Shown here: positions 59,397 to 64,000 of the stretch, piece after piece | How positions within the stretch are numbered: the first letter of the stretch is position 1 | Layout: every line of letters starts with the position of its first letter | NCBI RefSeq assembly: GCF_049856175.1 | Contig: NZ_JBNDNA010000007.1 | Coordinates: 124,001-188,000, forward strand | Source of the DNA: JB111 sp049856175 | Lineage (GTDB): Bacteria; Actinomycetota; Actinomycetes; Actinomycetales; Actinomycetaceae | Direction: 5' to 3' | DNA: 64,000 bases | Made by a program: the position numbers and the translations under genes | Notes under the pieces: generated by a model | Told to the model about the DNA's origin: nothing | Database searches by the model: none | Seen by the model: only the letters and a program-made list of their open reading frames with translations

Positions 59397-59414
59397 ATGC
59401 GTTACCGTACGCAT
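59397..59414. promoter_or_regulatory. Inverted repeat, candidate operator 2 of module B
   Basis: ATGCGT-TACCGT-ACGCAT, perfect 6-bp arms, 20 nt after the first repeat and 67 nt before the SDR start. The sequence differs from operator 1, so it may bind another protein or mark a promoter. Confidence 0.5.
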
Positions 59415-59481
59415 CGAGAACAGCGACGTCAACCACATCTGAGCGACGCCGCCACAGCACCGCTCAACGACGGGAGACACC

Positions 59482-60300
59482 ATGACCGCGACGACGCACG
59501 ACGCCGCATCGGGCGGCGACGCTCGCACGGGCGCGCCACCGCCCTTGCCCCTCGAGGGGCAGGCAGCGATCGTCACCGGTGGCGGGCAGGGCATCGGCCG
59601 CGCGTTCGCCCATGCGCTCGCGAACGCCGGCTCAGCCGTGGCCGTGGCGGACGTCGACGAGCGGGCGGCGCGTTCCGTGGCCGCGGAGCTCGCCGGCCTC
59701 GGGAACGGCTCCCTCGCCATACAGGTCGACGTCACCGACGAGGAGGCCGTCGCGATCGCCCTTCGCCGGGTGCTCGATGAGTTCGGCCGGATCGACACCC
59801 TCATCAACAACGCCGCGGTGTTCTCGAGCCTGACGATGAAGCCGTTCGAGGAGATTGCCGCCGACGAGTGGCGTCGGGTGCTCGACGTCAACCTCACCGG
59901 AATGTTCCTCACGACCCGCGCGGTCGCACCGGTCATGCGCGCGCAGCGGCGCGGATCGATCATCAACGTGTCGTCCGGGACCGTGCTGAACGGACGGCCG
60001 CTCTACCTGCACTACGTGACGTCGAAGGCCGGCGTCATCGGCATGACCCGGTCGCTCGCCCGCGAGCTCGGGACCCACGGCGTGACGGTCAACTCGATCT
60101 TGCCGGGCTCGGTCGACACCGGGATCGAACGCGCCTCCGCCCCGCCGGGCCCGAACGAGGGGATCCTCGCCGCACAGTCGCTCAAGTGGCGGCTTGGACC
60201 GGACGACATCACCGGCACTGCGGTCTTCCTCGCGAGCGACGCGGCTCGCGCCATGACCGGCCAGAGCCTCGTCCTCGACGCAGGATCGAGCTTCGTGTGA
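59482..60300 (+). CDS. SDR family NAD(P)-dependent oxidoreductase
   Basis: 272 residues, classical short-chain dehydrogenase: AAIVTGGGQGIGRAFA (cofactor loop), VADVDER (acidic residue favouring NAD), LINNAAVFS, INVSSGTVLNG (catalytic Ser) and YVTSKAGVIGMTRSLA (Tyr and Lys), then ILPGSVDTGI. Oxidises or reduces an alcohol/ketone of unknown identity. GGGAGA precedes the ATG. It overlaps the decarboxylase-like gene by GTGA. Confidence 0.92.
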   Translation: MTATTHDAASGGDARTGAPPPLPLEGQAAIVTGGGQGIGRAFAHALANAGSAVAVADVDERAARSVAAELAGLGNGSLAIQVDVTDEEAVAIALRRVLDEFGRIDTLINNAAVFSSLTMKPFEEIAADEWRRVLDVNLTGMFLTTRAVAPVMRAQRRGSIINVSSGTVLNGRPLYLHYVTSKAGVIGMTRSLARELGTHGVTVNSILPGSVDTGIERASAPPGPNEGILAAQSLKWRLGPDDITGTAVFLASDAARAMTGQSLVLDAGSSFV

Positions 60301-61298
60301 GCGCCGTCGCCGGGCCGGTCGAGCTCACCCTGGCCATCAACGACTCCGACCAGATCCGCGACCTGGCGACCGGACGGGTGCGCGTCGAGGGCGTCTCGCT
60401 GCGCACGGTCCACCACCCCGTCGAGGAGATCTTCTTCCGGCACACCCGGCATCGGGAATGGGACGTCTCCGAGCTCTCGATGGGTAAGTTCGTCGCCCTA
60501 CGCAGTCGCGGGGACGACTCGCTCGTCGGGCTGCCCGTGTTTCCGTCGCGCGCGTTCCGCCACTCGGGCATCTTCGTGGCAGCCGACGGCCCGGTGGACG
60601 CGCCCGAACGGCTTGCCGGCGCGAGGATCGGGTTCCCCGAGTGGACCGTCACCGCCACGATCTATCAGCGCGCGCTGCTCCAGCACGAGTTCGGCCTGGA
60701 CCTCACGGTGATCGACTGGGTGCAGGGCGGGATCAACGCACCTGGACGGATCGAGACCCTTCCGGTCCAGGTGCCCGAGGGAATCCGCATCCGCCCGGAG
60801 CGGGAACGCACGCTCAACGACCTACTGATCGACGGCGAGCTCGACGCGATCATCGTGCCGCACCCGCCGGAGGGCGCCACCGACGGAAGTGGGAAGCTCG
60901 TGCAGCTGTTCAGCGACAGCGCGACCGTGGAGGCCGAGTACTTCACTCGCACCGGGATCTTCCCGATCATGCACGTGGCAGTCCTCGACGCCACCGTCCA
61001 CGAGCGCCACCCATGGGTGGCGGGCAACCTCGTGTCGGCCTTCACGAGGGCGAAGAACAACAGCCTCGCTCGGCTGCTCGACCCGACCGCACCGCAGTTC
61101 CCGCTGCCGTGGGGCGCCGACAGGGCGAGACAGGCTGCCTCCGTCGTCGGGGATGACTTCTGGCCCTACGGCGTGGCAGCCAACCGCACCACTCTCGAGG
61201 CCTTTCTCTCATACACCCACGAGCAGCGGCTGACGGAACGGCGGCTCGCGGTGGAGGACCTGTTCCCGGCGTCGCTACTGGAAACGTTCCGGGTGTAG
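60297..61298 (+). CDS. 4,5-dihydroxyphthalate decarboxylase-like protein (module B)
   Basis: 333 residues, no signal peptide. Same family and segment order as the module A protein: EWDVSELSMGKFVALRS, GLPVFPSRAFRHSGIFV, ARIGFPEWTVTATIYQRALL, TLNDLLIDGELDAIIVPH, RTGIFPIMHVAVL and FWPYGVAANRTTLEAFLSY. Differences inside the conserved VPEY/FPEW and SSY/GKF positions suggest another ligand. GTG start overlapping the SDR stop by 4 nt. Convergent with the IclR gene, one base between stops. Whether it decarboxylates or only binds a ligand is open. Confidence 0.75.
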   Translation: MSAVAGPVELTLAINDSDQIRDLATGRVRVEGVSLRTVHHPVEEIFFRHTRHREWDVSELSMGKFVALRSRGDDSLVGLPVFPSRAFRHSGIFVAADGPVDAPERLAGARIGFPEWTVTATIYQRALLQHEFGLDLTVIDWVQGGINAPGRIETLPVQVPEGIRIRPERERTLNDLLIDGELDAIIVPHPPEGATDGSGKLVQLFSDSATVEAEYFTRTGIFPIMHVAVLDATVHERHPWVAGNLVSAFTRAKNNSLARLLDPTAPQFPLPWGADRARQAASVVGDDFWPYGVAANRTTLEAFLSYTHEQRLTERRLAVEDLFPASLLETFRV

Positions 61299-61299
61299 G

Positions 61300-62094
61300 T
61301 CAGCGTCCGGCGGGCAGCAACTCGCCGATGCGCCGGGCGGCTGTTGCGAGGACTGCGGCTCGAGTGGGCGCCATGTCCTCGCGGAGACGCGCGGGCGGCG
61401 CCGACAGGGCAAGGGCAGCGAGCGGAGCGCCAGCAGCGTCCAGCACCGGGACCGCCACGGACGCGACGTCCTCCTCCGTCTCTCCGAAGCTCGTCGCGTA
61501 ACCACGGTCGCGAGCCTCGTCGAGCAGGTGCTCGATACGTGTAGCGTCGGTGATGGTCCGGCTCGTCACAGCCGTCCAACCGGATCGGGGCGGACGACGT
61601 CGATCGTCGTCGTCGGGAAGGAACGCAAGCGCGACGCGTCCGGCGGCCGTCGCGTAGGCCGGCAGGGTGCCGCCCGTGCGTATGCCGACTCGGAGGGTGC
61701 GCGAGCTCTCCACGGAGTGGACGAAGAGGATCTGCGTGCCCTGCAGCACCGAGAGGTGCACGGTCTCGCCCAGCTCTTGAGCGAGGTCGACCATGATCGG
61801 GGCTGCTACGGACCGCAGGTCGAGACCGTCCACGAGCGTGACGGCAAGACCGACAAGGGCGGGCCCCGGGCGGTATGCGCGTCCCTCGTCCTGGACGGCG
61901 AAGTCGTGTGCGCTGAGCACCTGAAGGAGCCGATGGGCGGTCGACCGCGCGACGCCGAGCTCGGCCGCGGCATCAGTCACCCGTACGACCTGCTGGCCCC
62001 GGAACATCTCGAGAAGGCGCAGCGCGCTACCGACCGAACCCGTCGAGGCACGCGAACCGCTGCGCACACCGTCCACCCCGTCGTTCGGCGTCAT
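61300..62094 (-). CDS. IclR family transcriptional regulator (module B)
   Basis: 264 residues: N-terminal winged helix (SVGSALRLLEMFRGQQVVRV, TDAAAELGVARSTAHRLLQVLSA) and effector domain (GETVHLSVLQGTQILFVHSVE, LPAYATAAGRVALAFL, EDVASVAVPVLDAAG). Probably regulates the divergent ALDH/SDR promoters through the inverted repeats at 59360-59414. AAGGGAGA precedes the ATG. The winged-helix and effector motifs line up with the module A IclR, but the two are clearly diverged. Confidence 0.9.
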   Translation of the reverse strand: MTPNDGVDGVRSGSRASTGSVGSALRLLEMFRGQQVVRVTDAAAELGVARSTAHRLLQVLSAHDFAVQDEGRAYRPGPALVGLAVTLVDGLDLRSVAAPIMVDLAQELGETVHLSVLQGTQILFVHSVESSRTLRVGIRTGGTLPAYATAAGRVALAFLPDDDDRRRPPRSGWTAVTSRTITDATRIEHLLDEARDRGYATSFGETEEDVASVAVPVLDAAGAPLAALALSAPPARLREDMAPTRAAVLATAARRIGELLPAGR

Positions 62095-62482
62095 CTGTCT
62101 CCCTTGCGTATTCGGCACAGCGGGCCGCCGTGCTCTCGCCGAGCGTAATGGCGCTGATCGCGCAGCATCCGGTCGACGATGCTTCAGAAGCCAGACCCGT
62201 CGGAGGTCGAGCACTGTGCGAACCTTGCCTACGATCTCGACGCGCGAGCTCTCGGGGTTCTCTCGAACCTTCACCGGACCGACATCGCGGGCCTGACCTC
62301 CTGGAACGTGCTGCACGACTACGTCGCGCCCCCTTCCGGAGGGCGTCGGCTCGACGACGTGCCGGCCGAGGTATCTCTGGCCACGCCGGCGCCGGGTGGA
62401 GGACACGCGCACTCCTGCTTTCCCGTCGTCTTGAACGGCACCTCAGGGGTGGATGTGGTCTCGTACAGGCCTAACCTTGACC
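62095..62482. other. 388-bp stretch without a convincing gene
   Basis: Lies between the IclR start and the SnoaL-like gene. No ORF here has a start signal and a recognisable product. On the minus strand the frame around 62165-62290 reads VKVRENPESSRVEIVGKVR, then TVLDLRRVWLLKH, which looks more protein-like than the rest and loosely recalls the C-terminal end of acetoacetate-decarboxylase-family proteins; it has no matching upstream part in frame. It may be a gene remnant. A TAACCT -10 box for the next gene is at 62472-62477. Confidence 0.35.
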
Positions 62483-62857
62483 ATGAGCACTCTCACGACA
62501 GACCACCTGCTCGCCCTCGAGCATCGGGGCTGGGACGCCCTGTGCAGCTCGACCGGCGGGAGCTTCTACGGCGAGCTGATGACTCCCGAGGCCGTGATGA
62601 TCCTCGTCAACGGCATGGTGCTCGACCGGGCGACCGTCGCGCGGTCCCTCGACGAGTCACCTCCGTGGTCCTCCTACTCCCTCACGGGGGCGCGCGTCGT
62701 GCCGACGGGCGAGCGGTCGGCCGCCCTGGTCTACACGGCGACGGCGTCCCGTCAGGGCGACGAGACGCCCTTCGTCGCCCTCATGGCGAGCCACTACTGC
62801 GTGGTCGACGGTGAGACGCGGCTGGCGCTCTACCAGCAGACGACCGTCACGCACTGA
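62483..62857 (+). CDS. SnoaL/NTF2-like protein (DUF4440 type)
   Basis: 124 residues with the cone-shaped NTF2-like pattern: an N-terminal helix (DHLLALEHRGWDALCSSTGGSFYGELMTP is typical of the DUF4440 start), MILVNGMVLDRATVARSL, SYSLTGARVVPTGERSAALVY and ASHYCVVDGETRLALYQQT. Function unknown; relatives bind or isomerise small molecules. TAACCT lies 5 nt before the ATG, giving a leaderless start. Confidence 0.75.
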   Translation: MSTLTTDHLLALEHRGWDALCSSTGGSFYGELMTPEAVMILVNGMVLDRATVARSLDESPPWSSYSLTGARVVPTGERSAALVYTATASRQGDETPFVALMASHYCVVDGETRLALYQQTTVTH

Positions 62858-62930
62858 CCAGCGGCAGGTCCTCGGCGGCTCTCCCGCCGCAGCCCGTACT
62901 CGCAGTTTGGGCAGCGGAAGCGGCAAGGGG

Positions 62931-64000
62931 TTACGGCTCGAGCGTGCCCCAGCGCTCGATCGCGACCCGCAGGTCGTCGTCCTCGGCCGCCGCCTCGTGG
63001 ACGTCCAGCCCGGCGACGGCGGCCTCGATCGCGGCGTGCATCGCCCGCACCCCGGCCGCCGCTCCGCCGGGGTGGCCCTGGATGGCACCCCCGACGCCGA
63101 GAACCACGTCGGCGCCGACCTCGTCGACGTAGCGTCGGACCGTCCCCGGGTGAACGCCACCGCCGATGATCGGCGCGGTGCGGCGCAGTCCCGGGCGGTC
63201 GGACGTCAGCTCGGCCGCGGTGCGCCGGTAGGCCACGGGTGAGATCGGGTAGCCGCCGTACGGGGTGTTGACGAGCGAGAGGTCGGCCCCGGCCAGTCGT
63301 GGCAGCAGGCCGTTGGCGAGGTCCGAGGACATGCCCGTCGTCGGGTTCTCGTAGTACGGCGCAGAGCCGGCGAAGTGGCCCAGCACCGGGACCTCGACGG
63401 CCTCGGCGAGCGCCTGCATCGAGCCGTAGCCGGCGTTCGCGTAGGCCACCATCACGCCCTCGGCGCCGGCGTCGACGGCCCGCCGGGCGGTGTCGAGCAT
63501 CCGGTCGGGCCGGTCGGTGACGTTGACGAAGTACAGGGCGCGCCGACCGGTCTCGTCGGCGGCCCGGTCGATGGCCGCGGTGTAGGCGCGGACGCGGTCG
63601 ACGACCGGGGAGAACTCGGTGTTCCCGAGCAGCTCGTCGTCCTTGATGAGGTCGACGCCGCCGAGCGCGGTGCGGTGGACGATCTCCGCCCCGGCCTCCG
63701 GGGTCAGCCCGGTGCACGGCTTGACCATGTTGAGCAGGAGCGGGCGGTCGTGGATGCCGACGCGCTCGCGCAGACCGTCGATCCCGTGGCGCGGGCCGGC
63801 GAACCGGGCGAGCAGGTCGGGCGGCAGGTCGAGCCCGACGAGCTTGGCCTGGACCGACGTCGACGCGTCGTTGCCGATGACCGTGGTGAGCAGCTGCGGG
63901 ATCGAGTCGCCGACGTTGACCGACGGCACGGCGATGGTGGCCAGGTACCAGCTGCCGGCCGACCCGTTGTCGACGAGGTCGGCGGCGGGGACCGGCTGAA
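62931..64000 (-). CDS. RuBisCO-like protein, large-subunit family (5' end cut)
   Basis: At least 356 residues; the frame stays open to the window edge, so the N-terminus lies outside. It is a form IV RuBisCO-like protein: SVNVGDSIPQLLTTVIGN, the lysine segment NMVKPCTGLTPE, the metal site GGVDLIKDDE with the carbamylated-lysine position, Asp and Glu all kept, GHFAG, and the phosphate loop VLGVGGAIQGHPGG. The loop-6 region reads GGVHPGTVRRYVDEVG with no lysine, unlike CO2-fixing enzymes. Relatives act in methionine salvage (MtnW) and in apionate catabolism (OiaX/OiaC); the substrate here is unknown. Gene is 73 nt from the convergent SnoaL-like gene. Confidence 0.85.
   Translation of the reverse strand, partial: QPVPAADLVDNGSAGSWYLATIAVPSVNVGDSIPQLLTTVIGNDASTSVQAKLVGLDLPPDLLARFAGPRHGIDGLRERVGIHDRPLLLNMVKPCTGLTPEAGAEIVHRTALGGVDLIKDDELLGNTEFSPVVDRVRAYTAAIDRAADETGRRALYFVNVTDRPDRMLDTARRAVDAGAEGVMVAYANAGYGSMQALAEAVEVPVLGHFAGSAPYYENPTTGMSSDLANGLLPRLAGADLSLVNTPYGGYPISPVAYRRTAAELTSDRPGLRRTAPIIGGGVHPGTVRRYVDEVGADVVLGVGGAIQGHPGGAAAGVRAMHAAIEAAVAGLDVHEAAAEDDDLRVAIERWGTLEP

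Overview
The window is high-G+C actinobacterial chromosome, most likely from the order Micrococcales. The evidence is the strong G+C codon bias, many GTG starts, the gene order (pepA - lpd - sucB - lipB/lipA - DUF4191 - RDD - glnA, then glnA2/glnE, nadE, panB, map, ppgK) and the frequency of leaderless starts. At least 16 genes carry a TANNNT -10 box only 5-9 nt before the start codon and no Shine-Dalgarno sequence. Genus and species cannot be fixed from the sequence alone.

Positions 1-46.6 kb are mostly core genome. They run from an FKBP prolyl isomerase (cut by the window edge), ErpA, a divergent glycerate kinase and an M20 dipeptidase, through pyrD/AEC transporter and pepA, to a lipoylation block: dihydrolipoamide dehydrogenase, a two-lipoyl E2 and a single ORF that fuses octanoyltransferase LipB to lipoyl synthase LipA through a Gly/Cys-rich linker. 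An export cluster follows on the minus strand (MMPL transporter, membrane-anchored pseudokinase, MFS exporter), divergent from a MarR regulator across an 18-bp perfect palindrome. Nitrogen assimilation is represented by glnA with its adenylylation tyrosine, glnA2 and the adenylyltransferase glnE. A frameshifted Mrr-type restriction gene lies in a lower-G+C pocket after glnA. Further on are NAD synthase, PanB, methionine aminopeptidase, polyphosphate glucokinase, RNase P RNA (minus strand), YaaA, the Nif3 / coiled-coil / RNase H-phosphatase trio and thymidine kinase.

From 46.6 kb to the end the content is accessory and catabolic. Two parallel modules are visible. Module A has an IclR regulator divergent from a class II aldolase, a lipoprotein solute-binding protein and a 4,5-dihydroxyphthalate-decarboxylase-like protein. 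Module B has an aldehyde dehydrogenase, an FAD oxidoreductase and a second solute-binding lipoprotein on one strand, divergent from an SDR and a second decarboxylase-like protein, followed by another IclR gene. In both modules the decarboxylase-like gene overlaps its upstream neighbour by GTGA, and neither has an ABC permease or ATPase in the window. Between the modules are DoxX, YibE/F, HAD phosphatase, an ArsR/SRPBCC pair with a clear operator-promoter, a kinase remnant and a VOC protein. The right edge cuts a RuBisCO-like protein that retains the carbamate-lysine motif.

The observations most worth following are the LipB-LipA fusion with its cysteine-rich linker, the duplicated solute-binding / decarboxylase-like modules, the exporter-linked pseudokinase, the cysteine-free version of a zinc-ribbon protein, and the RuBisCO-like protein.
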